A stretch of 24,578 bases of DNA from Larix sibirica. Its lineage: Eukaryota; Streptophyta; Pinopsida; Pinales; Pinaceae. Shown here piece by piece: positions 1 to 10,561 of this stretch. Positions within the stretch are counted from its first letter, which is position 1, and each line of letters starts with the position of its first letter. The stretch is from the NCBI GenBank assembly GCA_004151065.3, contig NWUY0300007805.1, forward strand, positions 29,042 to 53,619. Direction: 5' to 3'. A program made the translations under genes and the position numbers. Under the pieces are notes generated by a model. That model was not told the DNA's origin and made no database searches. It saw nothing but the letters and a program-made list of their open reading frames with translations.

Positions 1-498
1 TCACTCTTCACCAATGGATCCAATCCCTTTGGGCTTAAATCTAGGGTGTTCAGTGGTCATTGTACCTTCAATTAAATGAGGATGGATGTAAATTGTAATC
101 AAGATTCAGGATTCAACTGTATTTGGTATTTGAAGACTAAAATGATCTTGATTCTCATTACCTCTCATATATTCATTGGTATAGTGTACATTTCCACAAC
201 ATTAAATCCATCACATATCCCATGCTCACATAATCCTACCAATGTGTTTGTGCATCCAACATTTAAGTGTCACTTAACGAAAGCTTTTTAGAGAAGCATG
301 GACACCTTGACTTCTCGAATTTATGTGTTATGTGATCTATCAATCCTTCTCAATCCAATGATTGACATTTCATTCACTATCCATACTTAATGTTTTCAGC
401 TCCCATACTCTACCATAATGCCATTTCCTTTTTTCTCTATTCCTATGCTATTGGCTTTGTAAAACCCCAAAACATTTAGTCATGGCCCATGGGTGCAA

Positions 499-886
499 AT
501 TCTAATGTCATCAACAACTTATTAGCAACATTAACTATAAATGCATGACTCAACGACAATTTGAAGAACAAAAATTAGGCATTGAAGGGACCTAAGACAA
601 CAAGGTTGTCTCTCTTTCTTCACGTTCACATATCCCCTCTCACTAAAGGTGTTTAACATGTTGATTCTTAGTTATTCAATTACATTGATAATTCTAATGT
701 CATTAGCAAAATATTAAGCAAGATTAACTATAAATGTGTAATTAAATCACGGATTTGAAGAGCAGATATCAAGCATTGAGGGAACCTAAGACAACTAGGT
801 CACCTCTCTTTCTTCATGTTCACATATTCCCTCTCTCTAGGGGTATTGAACACGTTGATTCATAGTTATTTTGTTACATTGATAAT
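499..886. repeat. Diverged tandem duplication, about 192-base period
   Basis: Two adjacent units, 499-690 and 691-886, share the order attctaatgtca, then ttaactataaatg, then gacaac-agg, ctctctttcttca, gttcacatat, gttgattc and ttacattgataat. They differ by many substitutions and small indels, so the duplication is old. No coding capacity is shared between the units. Confidence 0.8.
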
Positions 887-2229
887 CACGTGTTTATATG
901 ATATCAATCATGTCATGATTATGGTGTTGCTATTTAATATTTAATAACTCTTTGCACACATGAGTTGGCCTCTCAACAATTTAGTATGGAGTTCACATAA
1001 TCTTCATTATCTTCATAGATACTTAATACATACAAAACTTATAATCAATACTTGAATGTAAAGCTATAAAAAATCCACTAAGATCTTAAACAACTTGGTG
1101 AAGCCCATGGCAAAGACAATGCATAATTTTACTATGTTATGCATAGAACCTTGTTAATGATTCTATTTTGAATTAAAAAACTTATCAAGCTTAATGAAAA
1201 ATTATAATAATATGTATCTTATTGATTATGATTAGATATGAACTTGCACAAAATTGACCTTATCAACATAATGATACCTAAAATTGTTATTACAGCAGTG
1301 AGAATTGTGATTCGGTTCATTTAGTTTTCTACATCACTAAATTCACACTCTAATTGTTCTCTAGATTGATCATTTCCCTTTTCCTATTTCTAATCATCTT
1401 TATCTATCATAGTCTTTCACTTTCTTCTTGTTGTTTCTAGTAACACTAACATCCATTTAACGATACTTTGCAAAGCAAATATTTTGAAAATGCCCCTAGA
1501 GCTCTCTTTTCTTGTGCCTCATGCCAACCCAAGATCCATGAAATGTATCCTTTTGTAGCGTTGAATGTTTGGAGCAACATTTATGATACTCGGGTGAGAT
1601 TCTTAAGAACACTCTTCGGAAGGCAACATAATTACTTTATCATCAAATCTATGTGTTATGTATAATGTTCTAACACTAGTGTGGCAAGCATTTTCACATA
1701 GCTTGAGGCTGAAGCAAACAATCAATATCTTTAATAAGAACAGTAAACTCAATGGTCTGTATCAATAATCTAGCTTAGCTCTGTGTTTGGGTGGATCTAA
1801 AAAAGCTCTAAAACATAGACATCTTAACCTAAATAATTAATTATAGATGCAATCAAGCTAAATTCACATGTTCATAAAAACCTATAAAGAAAACAATTTG
1901 TTTTAAGATCTTATAGTATTTTAATAGAATTTTTACCCTTTCACATATACCTCAATTTCTAGTGCAATTTCTTCTTCTCACTTGGATCTACAACTAACAC
2001 ACCAAATATGCTTAAAAGTTTAAAGGGCACCAATACCCATGGTTGGGCATGGTTTTTGATATTATTGAGATATGAATCCAAGAGATAATTCTTGAGAATC
2101 ATGTTGACACATGTAACAAATACTCTTTTGTATAGGTATCCAACTCTGCGATTGTGTGTAAAACTTTATATTGCAATTTGGTACACTTGGAAATTCTTCC
2201 AGAGAAGACAAGCGTGGCTAAATTTTTAG

Positions 2230-2411
2230 GGAAATTTACTTATTTTTAATGCACATATAACGAACTTTATGGGACTCTCAATATTTGAAACCTTGATGGG
2301 GTTTAATAATAAAGTGGCATTTTTATGGAAATTTACTTATTTTTAATGCACATATAACAAACTTTATTGGACTCTCAATATTTGAAACCTTGACGGGGTT
2401 AAATAATAAGG
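2230..2411. repeat. Tandem duplication, 97-base period
   Basis: The segment beginning ggaaatttacttatttttaa at 2230 recurs at 2327. The units share gcacatataac, aactttat, ggactctcaatatttgaaac and ccttga-gggg with only a few mismatches, so this duplication is younger than the one at 499-886. Confidence 0.85.
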
Positions 2412-2470
2412 GCAACTTATTATTTAACATTTAAATGATAACAACCTTATCAGCATATAATCCAAATCAC

Positions 2471-2572
2471 ATTGAAATTACAAAGTATATTTATTATTAA
2501 TTTTAATTCATAATACATTCCAAATTGAAATTACAAAGTATACTTATTATTAATTTTAATTCATAATACATT
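2471..2572. repeat. Tandem duplication, 53-base period
   Basis: The segment starting attgaaattacaaagtat at 2471 is repeated at 2524 and runs through taattttaattcataata with a single visible internal T/C difference. It lies about 100 bases upstream of the copia 5' LTR and outside that element. Confidence 0.85.
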
Positions 2573-2668
2573 TTATTTGTTTCATAAAAGGCTATTTTTA
2601 ATAATTATAAAACAATAGAAAGACAATTTTTTTTCTAGCACAATTTAATGAAATGTGTACTTAGTTTA

Positions 2669-2918
2669 TGTTAAAATACAAGACTTACATATGTAATAAA
2701 GTCACCTTAGTGACTTGGGTGAAAATATAGGCTTTTGGGCTATTATTAGATTTAGGGTTTTCAAAATATATCACCTCTTAAATTCTATATAAGAGAGATG
2801 AATCCCATTGTAATGGTGTGAGTTATTTTCTTACTATAATATTGTGTTATTGTGTGTATCTCTATCTCAACTCTATCTAGGGTTTTTTCAATAAATGAGA
2901 TCTAGTTTATTTTGTAAT
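2669..2918 (+). repeat. 5' LTR of the copia element
   Basis: It begins with TG (tgttaaaatac) and ends just before the primer-binding site. Blocks shared in order with 4632-4888 include gtaataaagtca, atataggctttt, tctatataa, agatgaatcccattgtaa, gtgttatt and ttattttgtaat. The right edge is uncertain by a few bases because the canonical terminal CA is not present. Confidence 0.8.
2785..2794 (+). promoter_or_regulatory. TATA box in the 5' LTR
   Basis: The sequence ctatataaga sits mid-LTR and is conserved at the matching place of the 3' LTR (about 4750-4759, ctatataata). Each is followed by agatgaatcccattgtaa. This is the expected U3/R promoter position of a copia element. Present-day activity cannot be judged. 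Confidence 0.55.
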
Positions 2919-2919
2919 A

Positions 2920-2933
2920 TGGTATCGGAGTGC
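2920..2933 (+). other. Primer-binding site, initiator tRNA-Met type
   Basis: TGGTATCGGAGTGC matches the canonical plant Ty1-copia site TGGTATCAGAGC with an A-to-G change and an inserted T. It lies directly after the left LTR. This orients the element on the + strand and supports its assignment to copia. Confidence 0.8.
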
Positions 2934-3499
2934 ATAGATGTTCATGGAATAGTTTGAAGAGTGTTGTCTAATCACTAGTTGAGAAGATTGAACTTCCATT
3001 CATAAGAAGGGATTGAAGTCGTGCAAATTAACCATAAAATATCATTGTCCTAGTCACCATTTGAAGGAAGATGCCATTGTAGTAGAGAGTTGCCTAAGAG
3101 TCATCATCTCTACACGCTATAGAGGAGTTGTCATTTCATAATGTGAAGGATACACCACCACAAATTAAAAAAACAACCCACAATGTATAGAAGTCACCCA
3201 CTAAAGTAAAGTCACTTTTTAAGTTAAGGACCAACCACTAGATCCCATACAACAATTGTTGTCTATCCTATTTTCCTATCGTACATCAACCCATTGTACA
3301 TTGTTGTACATCAACCATCAATGTCTAATTTGCATAGATTTTACCAATATTAAAATTTCAGTCACATCTTTCTTGGAATGGAATCTCCTTTAGAAAAATA
3401 CTTTAGTCTCAATTTCCACACCTAGAAAGTAAAAATCTAGATGAAGTTAATGAATAAGAACTTACAAGGAATATTAAAACGGAGTGAATTATTGCCTTC

Positions 3500-4055
3500 A
3501 AATCCAAATAAATTACCGTAATGATAGAGCAGAGATGATAAAGCCAAATTTATTACTGCCATTGCTGATCTCTCATATTCAGATTTGCATCATGTATATT
3601 TGGACAAATTATTCAACAAAATCTCGGATAATTTGAATGAGCTACTCAAAGAAAAAGTGGTAAATGATTTTTTTTTCTTCTAAAACTTTAGTTAATTCAA
3701 TATGCTTGATGTAAGTCACCCTGTTTAGCACATAAGTAATTTGAGATCTCTCATTAGACAACTAGTTGAAGTCAAAGCTATAGTAGAGGAAGAAGACGTC
3801 AAAGCCATTTTGTTAAACAATCTACCTTTTAAGTACAACATTGCCATTTTTTCTTCTTCTCTTAGTTAGATGTCTTCACAAACCCTACAAGACACTATTT
3901 AAATTATCTTAGTTGAATACAAGAGAGCAACTACAAGATTCAGAAAGAGATTCTCAGATAGACATTACACCATACTCAAAGAAAAGGATGAGAAAGAGAA
4001 TGGTAGGTAGGAGTGAGATTGAGTGTTATTGTTGTGGAAAATAAGTCATATGATA
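3500..4055 (+). pseudogene. Decayed copia gag with a zinc-knuckle remnant
   Basis: Conceptual translation around 3535-3960 gives gag-like blocks: a DKAKFITAIADLS stretch, then VEEEDVKAILLNNLPFKY near 3790-3850, then QTLQDTI near 3880-3900 and VEYKRATTRFRKRF. These match the plant copia gag pattern (an 'EDKALxLLNSLPxSY' block followed by an 'xLxEVxxxL' block). At 4017-4043 the frame reads EIECYCCGK and then a stop, which is the first half of a CCHC knuckle. Stops and frame changes interrupt every block, so it is non-coding. No pol homology follows, although blocks such as 4130-4190 (DPLDINNYDVPTKELALF) remain unexplained. Confidence 0.65.
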
Positions 4056-4620
4056 ATTAATTTCAAACCCCTTGCCAATGACCTTCTCAAAGAAAAGCTT
4101 AAAGAATGAACAAATATAGCAATTGTTGGAGATCCACTTGATATTAACAACTATGATGTTCCCACTAAAGAACTAGCATTGTTCACATTTTAAGAGGCAC
4201 ACTCTTTGAAGGTAGGCAGTGATGCAGGGGAGGATAAATAGTTTTTCAATAGTCTGGGATGTTTGCAGATTAGAGAAACTATATCTCATTTGATACAAGA
4301 CATACAAGTGGGGATTGTTGTTCGATAATTAAAAAAAGGATCCAATATGAAGCTCGATATCGTACCTTTACGAGGGTTATGAGACATCTCATGAGAAAAT
4401 GGTATCCAATGATGTTGGAAACTTGGATTATAGTTGAGAGACTATACCTTTTGGAGGAATAATATGGATCATCTTGAAGGAGTCTTATTGGTTCAAGCAT
4501 TGTTTTCAACGATGAAGCATTTGAAGAATGCTTGATTATGTTGTTTTTAGTTTTCAACAATTGTGTTTGTGGTCAAATTGTGTTTCCTTTCAATGAGTTA
4601 TGTTTTCAGTACTATAAGCC

Positions 4621-4631
4621 TGAAGAGAGGG
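4621..4631 (+). other. Polypurine tract of the copia element
   Basis: The purine-rich tgaagagaggg abuts the start of the 3' LTR, the normal site for plus-strand priming. Its adjacency to the independently aligned LTR start is the main support. Confidence 0.6.
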
Positions 4632-4888
4632 TTTTATAATATAGGGTTTACACGTGTAATAAAGTCATCGTAATGACTTTGGCTAAGATATAGGCTTTTT
4701 TAATTATTATTATCTTTTAGTGTTTTGTACAAATATTGCCTCTCAAACTCTATATAATATAGATGAATCCCATTGTAAATAAGTGAAGTATTTTCTTAAT
4801 ATAATAGTGTGTTATTATGTGTATCTTGGACTCAACCTGATATAGGGTAGGGTTTCATCATTGAAAGGGGTCTAGCTTATTTTGTAAT
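4632..4888 (+). repeat. 3' LTR of the copia element
   Basis: It aligns along its whole length with 2669-2918. The first two bases are TT instead of TG. The block gtaataaagtcatcgtaatgac, the TATA region and the terminal ttattttgtaata are shared. Ends were set from that alignment and from the adjacent purine tract, and are accurate to a few bases. Confidence 0.78.
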
Positions 4889-5306
4889 AATTAACTTGTA
4901 TCTCAATTGAAATACAATTTTTCCTTAGTAAGGATTTGATGAATATATAGTCTTCAAATTAAAAAAAAAATTAACTTTTGAAATTCGATCATTATTCCCA
5001 AAGAAAAAAACATAATTTATTCCAATTCAAATCACTTTCCTATAAGATGTCTCTTACAAGGTTTTTACAAAAACAACAACCATAAAACTAAATCTTATTA
5101 TCAACGAAAAAGTACAACTTCATCCAAAGGAAATAGATATTTATGAATTTTTTAGTTTAAGTGCAAAAAGTAGTGCACAATGATGTTGAAAACAAACTGG
5201 GATAGATTCTTATACAATTAGATGTGGGAATAATCGTAAATACAACAAATCACAACTTCTTATTCAAATTTTGGAATAAACTTAGGTTTATAAAAGGGTA
5301 AACAAT
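4889..5306. other. AT-rich spacer between the copia element and LINE A
   Basis: No coding signal or RNA gene is seen. The last 16 bases (5291-5306) are the candidate left target-site duplication of LINE A. Confidence 0.5.
5291..5306 (+). repeat. Candidate left target-site duplication of LINE A
   Basis: TAAAAGGGTAAACAAT here compares with TAAAAATGTAACAAT at 10755-10769: three differences, one of them an indel. It sits exactly where LINE A homology begins and the partner follows the A-rich tail. Short AT-rich matches arise by chance, so confidence is limited. Confidence 0.4.
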
Positions 5307-6453
5307 GGGTGGATCCTCTTCTTATTTCTCTCGGAGGAGGACCGACGTGCTACTGAATCTAGATATTGGATCTTGGGAAATGGTTCTCTAGTTCTGGACC
5401 GATGGCACGCATCTTTTGATCCCCGGAAGGAAGCTCTCCGACGTCGACATCTGTGGGTAATCCTCCCAGACTTCCCATTACAGTGTTGGAACTTCAAGGT
5501 TTTTTCTGTTGTGGGTAATACGATAGGTCGGCTTATACTCATCGAAGAAGAAATACTCGTGGGATCCGACTGTAACTCCCCTCTTCTGCTGGTGGACATT
5601 GAATGTGTGGAGGGTTTACTGGCGGAAATGGACATCGTGTGGGAGGGGGGCTCATTTGTGCAGATATTGGATCATTGGAGAGTGCCTTTCCGATGTTTTT
5701 GGTGCAGGGATTTGGGACATTCCTGGGCTCAGTTCTTGTGGGATCTGCAACCTGCTTTACAAAACCCACTAAACCCCCCTGCTATGGCTTCTGAGGGGCC
5801 GGATGATACGGTACATTGCCAGTTGCCATTGGACCCGGCTTCGGCTCGCGACTGTTTGGGTATGTTTTGAAAATTAATACCTACACTTTCTAAGTTTTTA
5901 CCATCTTCTGAGATCACGACTGCATTGTTCCCTTCGGTTTCCTCATTATCCCCTTTGACCTTGCTTGATGAATCTGGTCCATTAGTTACTTCAACCCTGG
6001 ATCCTAACCCACCACCTCAGCCGTTTTTGTCTCAGATTATTGGTGTCCCCGAGGGTTTCGGCTTTGCCTCTCCACGGTCTGCTCCTTTGTCCCCCCCCCG
6101 ATCACACCCTTGGGATTAACTTTTCGCCTACTTCCATTCAGGATCATGATGAGGATCCACTCGACCCTGGGTCAAAGTCTTTGATACCCCTTCCTATCTA
6201 TTCTACGAAGGACTTGGGGGATTCGAAGGTCATACCCATTTCTTCTATCATATTTGGTAATGTCACTATTCGTAAGCCCCGCCGATCCAAAAAACCAGTC
6301 GCAGAGGAAACTTCCTCGCCCCAACCTATCCCCAATGTTTCCTCACTTAGCATTAGAGGTTTGGTCGGTTCTTCATTTTCTGATTCCTCTTCACCCTCTT
6401 CCTTTTCGGTCCTTAGAGCATGTGCGACCATTAACCCTACTGCTCCATGTTGA
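5307..6453 (+). pseudogene. LINE A ORF1: DUF4283 / CCHC nucleic-acid-binding protein, truncated
   Basis: ORF1 proteins of plant LINEs bind the element RNA. The frame enters from the truncated left end without a start codon (block LSEEDRRATESRYWILGNG). It continues through a DUF4283 core with RRHLWVILPDFPLQCW near 5435-5490, then the knuckle CFWCRDLGHSWAQF near 5693-5734. There the last cysteine of C-x2-C-x4-H-x4-C is F. A TGA at 5868-5870 interrupts the frame, which resumes to about 6100. A run of nine C around 6100 shifts it by one, and a proline/serine-rich tail then runs to TGA 6451-6453. This stop overlaps the ORF2 start. The copy is broken but collinear with the family. Confidence 0.85.
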
Positions 6454-9400
6454 TTACTACCCTTAACATCCGCGGCCTTTGCATTGGGCCGAAGCGAGCT
6501 GCTTTAAAGTTTTTTATTGACCGTTATAAGCCATCGATTCTATTTTTACAAGAAACTATGCTCTCTGCGGAGGATGCCCTCCAATTTTTTCTCCGGATCA
6601 AGCCAAACTGGAGAGCATGTGCTGTGGATGCTGCAAGTCTATTGGGTGGTGTTCTTACTGCCTGGAACCCTGCGGTGGCTAACCTGCGGGCCTATCATTC
6701 TCGTGCAGGTATTCTTGCTGAAGGCACTATTAAGGGTTTTGACCACAAGCTCTGACTTCTAAATGTCTACACTCCCTATCGGTCTCGACAGGGTTTTTGG
6801 GACCGGATACTTGCGGAAGGTTTACTACATGATAAGAACCTCAGTTTGGTCGACGATCTTAACTTTACCTTATCTGAAGCTAAATTTTGGGGAGATGGTA
6901 GGATGGTGGATCCACTGGCTGACTACTTCATTTCCTTGTTCGATGATGCTAAGCTACATGATGTGGTGCCGCCCATCCTCACGTCTACCTGGTCAAATGG
7001 TAGGTCAGGGCGGGACGGTATAGCCAAACGGTTGGACCGTTTTTATATGGCTAAAGACCTTTGCTATTCTTTGGGAAGATTTTGATCTTGGACATATGCT
7101 ACTGGATACTCAGACCATAAGAGTGTTTCCTTACAGCTTGATTTTGATAAAAATTTGGGTGGCTATCCTTTCAAATTCAACCCAATTTGGTTGGAGGATT
7201 CCGACTTTGATGACTTGGTCAAGAAGACCTGGGAGTCATCCACTAGCTCTTCTGTTGGAACACCTCTCTTCACCCTTTGTCGTAAACATGGTATACTTCG
7301 GAAGGAGGTTGTATCGTGGGAGAAGAAAAAGAAAGAGTCTAATATTCAACGTCTGCTGGACATTGACAGGGAACTTCAATCTCTATCGATTCAGCTGGGG
7401 GATAGCCTTTTCGACCCTAGTAAGATGGACCAGATTCGGACTATTGAAGGTGAAAAATTCAGGATTTTGAGTACTTAGGAAGAAACCCGGAGACAAAAAA
7501 GTTGGGCCACCTGGATCTCGGTTGGAGACAATAACATCAAGTTTTTCCACCATTTTGATAATCAACGTCGACTTAATAACTCCATCTGGGATATTACTGG
7601 GGAACATGGACAAGTTATTCATGATCAGGCCCACTTATGCGAAGCTGCGCTTAAACATTTCAAGGGTATTTACAGCCAGAATACCTCTGCTGGACTTATT
7701 GATCAACTTCATATTATTAAACTTTTTCCGAGGATATTTGATGAAGAAGCTGGTAGAAACATCACTCATCCGGTGACTGAGGTAGAGTTACTTCAGACTT
7801 TGAAGTTGTTTCACAAGGATAAAGCTCCCGGTCCCGACGGGTGGACGGTAGAATTCTTTCTGCATTATTTTCCTTTACTTGGCTCTGAGATTACTGCTGC
7901 TGTCAAAGACTCACGTATCAAGGCCCATATCCCACACCATCTCAAATCTAATTACCTTACCTTAATACCTAAGATTGATAAGCTGGACGGCTTTGGAGAT
8001 TACTGACCTATTTCTCTATGTAACCTATTATACAAACTTATTTCCAAAACTAGTGCTGAACATATTAAACCATTCTAGGAGACTGGTATTTCTCCTGAAC
8101 AATTTGGGTTCCTTCGTAATTGACAATTGTTGGATGCCGTTGGAGTTGCCCAGGAGGGATTACATACTATCCATCAGAAGAAGTATGAGGATTTTGTTCT
8201 TAAACTTGACTTGGTTAAAGCCTACGATAGGCTTGATTGGAACTATCTCCGGTTCATTTTAATTCAGATTGGACTCCCTTTGGAATTGACCAACTGGGTT
8301 ATGTCTTGTGTATCCTCGGTGAACTACTCGGTATTGATTAATGGTTCTCCGTCAGACTCTTTCTCGGGGGATAGGGGCCTTAGGCAAGGCTGTCCTCTGT
8401 CCCCATACCTTTTTATTCTGGTAATGGAAGGATTGAGTCTCCTCATTCATGAGGCTAGGTGCAATGGACATGTATCCAGTGTCAAAGTTGCTCTTGCACA
8501 TTATATTACTCATTTACTATATGTGGATGACCTTCTTTTTGGTTTTGGCTCTGCTGAGGAATGGATTCATCTTTCTGTTATTACTAAGACTTTTTGCAAT
8601 GCTGCAGGTCTGGAATTTAGTCCCACTAATTCTGCTTTTCTTTATCAGTGTTTGAATCCGGAGCTCATTGACCATATTTTCAGTTTGTTTCTATTTTAGA
8701 TGCTGGAATTAAGTAATGGTTTCAAGTTTATCGGATATCATATGAAACTGATTGGTTACATGCCACAGGACTGGGGGTGGCTCATTAAGAAGATTCAATG
8801 GCGTATATGTGGTTGGTCTTATAAGTATTTATCTCTTGGGGGACATCTTACACTATTATGTTCGGTTTTACAGAGTATTCCTGTATTCTGTTTTTCATTA
8901 TTTATTGTTCCTTCGAAGATCATTGAATCCATTCGTAAATTGTTTTTTGGTCTCCTTTGGAATGGTGCGTCCGGACTTCATAAGTGGCACCTTTGTGCTT
9001 GGGACATTCTCGCTTGCCCCAAGGGTTTGATGCGCTGGGGTATTAAAGATATACAATTATTCAACTTTTCTCTCCGTGCTAAATCTTGCTGGTGGAGCCT
9101 CCATGACACTGGACTGTGGGATCGCACAGTTAGGGCTAAATATCTCAAGAGACTCCCCCTCCCACTTTGGTTGCGGAATGGAAATAGAAGGACTTAGGGG
9201 TCCTACATCTGGCGCAGCTTTATGTCAGCCTATCCTATCATCTATGCCGGAATTTGCTGGAGGTTGGCAGGGGTACCCAAGTATATCTAGCTGTGGATCC
9301 TATTGTAGGTCTTGGAGAGGATTATACACTAAATATAGACCTTCTTCGGAATCTCCATGATCGGGGAATTCACGTCATTCAACAAGCCTGCAAAGTTGTG

Positions 9401-10561
9401 GACGTGGACAAGCTCAGTTGGCTCTCGGCGGACGAGCTGGATCTTGAGCCTCAACTTCATATATTTTGGAATGAATATACTTGTAAACTTTTACATCATG
9501 GAATTTCGATCTCTCAGGGGGCCAATACTATCTGTTGATGTTTTAATGAGCAATCCGGTGTTTTCACTGCCAAGTCTGCATATTTGATGCTCATGGAGGA
9601 TGACGATGTGGCTTTGTGGCAGGGATGGGTGAAGTCTTTTTGGCAGGTTAATTGTCAACTTAAGATTTGTTGTTTTGTATGGTTGACCCTCTCGAATAGA
9701 ATTCTCACCTGGAGTAACATTTGCAAGCGGGGTTATCAGGGCCCGGGACTCCGTGGTATTTGTAACAGGGCCAGTGAGGATATTGAGCATCTGTTTGGTG
9801 GATGTAGTCATTTCAGACAGCTGTGGGATCGTCTACAGGGGTCTCCTTGCTTCAACTTCCCGTGGTCTGACTACTCGTTGATGGAGAACTTTCGTTTGTG
9901 GGCTGCTACACATGTCTTCGTTAAAGTGCTGCTCTATGTGGTTATCTAGGAATGGTGGAAATTTAGGAACTAGCTCGTCTTTCATGCAGATCGTATCCCA
10001 CTCTCTTCACTCTGTGCCCATATTGCAGGATACTTTCACTCTCCACAAACTACGCTGATTAAACCCTCGAGACGTGTTCTCCTGCATGTGGAGACGAATT
10101 ATGATTTTCCTCTTGCATACTTTGACGGTGCTGCTCAAGGAGAGTTATGTGGTGTTGGAATGGTGGTTAAGCTTTCTCAATCTGAGTTTTTCCTCCTTTG
10201 CATGGGTGCTGGCAAGGGAACCAACACCAGATCAAAACTTATTGCTCTGTGGGGCCTGCTCTTTTTTGCCAAGTCTCTGGGCATTAACACATTGAATGTC
10301 TTTGGAGACTCGCTCACCATTATTTCTTGGGTCAATGGGGAGCATAGCTTGTCCTCCATACATTTGGATGGATGGTTGAATCGGGTGCTTTCCCTCGTTG
10401 ATTGGTTTGAGAACATACACTTTCGACATATTTATCACAAACACAATACCGAAGCTGATAGACTCTCGAAATCGGCCCTCGGGCACATGGATGGGTCGAT
10501 TATCATCAAACCTTTTCGAGAGGGATCCTTTAGGGAGATATATACCCCGGTGTATGTCTAA
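6447..10561 (+). pseudogene. LINE A ORF2: endonuclease / reverse transcriptase / RNase H polyprotein, broken
   Basis: ORF2 nicks target DNA and copies the element RNA into it. ATG 6447 overlaps the ORF1 stop by 7 bases. Endonuclease (about 6447-7130) keeps LNIRGL, LQET, DLNF, RLDRFY and YSDH. Reverse transcriptase (about 7790-8640) keeps KAPGPDGW, LDLVKAYDRLDW, RQGCPLSPYLF and the active-site YVDD near 8520. zf-RVT (about 9675-9830) has CNRA..EDIEHLFGGC but lacks the first cysteine. RNase H (about 10115-10480) has FDGA, FGDS and NTEADRLSK, but K replaces the usual catalytic E (SKLIAL). In-frame stops lie at 6753, 7083, 7476, 8004, 8076, 8121, 8697, 9195, 9536, 9947 and 9971. One indel near 9265 moves the frame. 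The RNase H at the C-terminus is the type known in a subset of plant L1 elements. Confidence 0.92.

Larger units (their letters stand above)
1..2668. other. AT-rich intergenic DNA without a recognisable gene
   Basis: Only short open frames (up to about 70 codons) occur and none shows a domain or compositional signature of coding sequence. The stretch contains three local tandem duplications, annotated separately, and otherwise AT-rich unique-looking sequence. No RNA gene, LTR or terminal inverted repeat was recognised. Confidence 0.6.
2669..4888 (+). mobile_element. Degenerate, short Ty1-copia LTR retrotransposon
   Basis: Two related direct repeats of about 250 bases flank a 1.7-kb interior. 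A plant copia-type primer-binding site follows the left repeat and a purine tract precedes the right one. The interior carries a decayed gag with a CCHC-like knuckle remnant, and I find no protease, integrase or reverse-transcriptase motif. At 2.2 kb it is less than half the usual length of an autonomous copia element, so it is either an internally deleted copy or a non-autonomous gag-derived family. The two LTRs are roughly three-quarters identical by eye, so the insertion is old. No clear 5-base target-site duplication survives. Confidence 0.82.

Noticed and set aside
1468-1665. 65-codon + strand ORF in the left flank
   Set aside because: Short, no motif, no supporting signals; expected by chance in this length of DNA.
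2471-2572. Short tandem repeats in the left flank as a CRISPR-like array
   Set aside because: Each has only two units without spacers of regular size, and the sequence is a plant nuclear genome. They are ordinary tandem duplications.
4279-4560. 93-codon minus-strand ORF in the copia interior
   Set aside because: It runs antisense to a decayed element oriented on the + strand, has no recognisable domain and is bounded by chance stops.
5288-5769. Minus-strand ORFs of 115 and 76 codons under LINE A ORF1
   Set aside because: They are shadows of the GC-rich ORF1 coding frame on the opposite strand.
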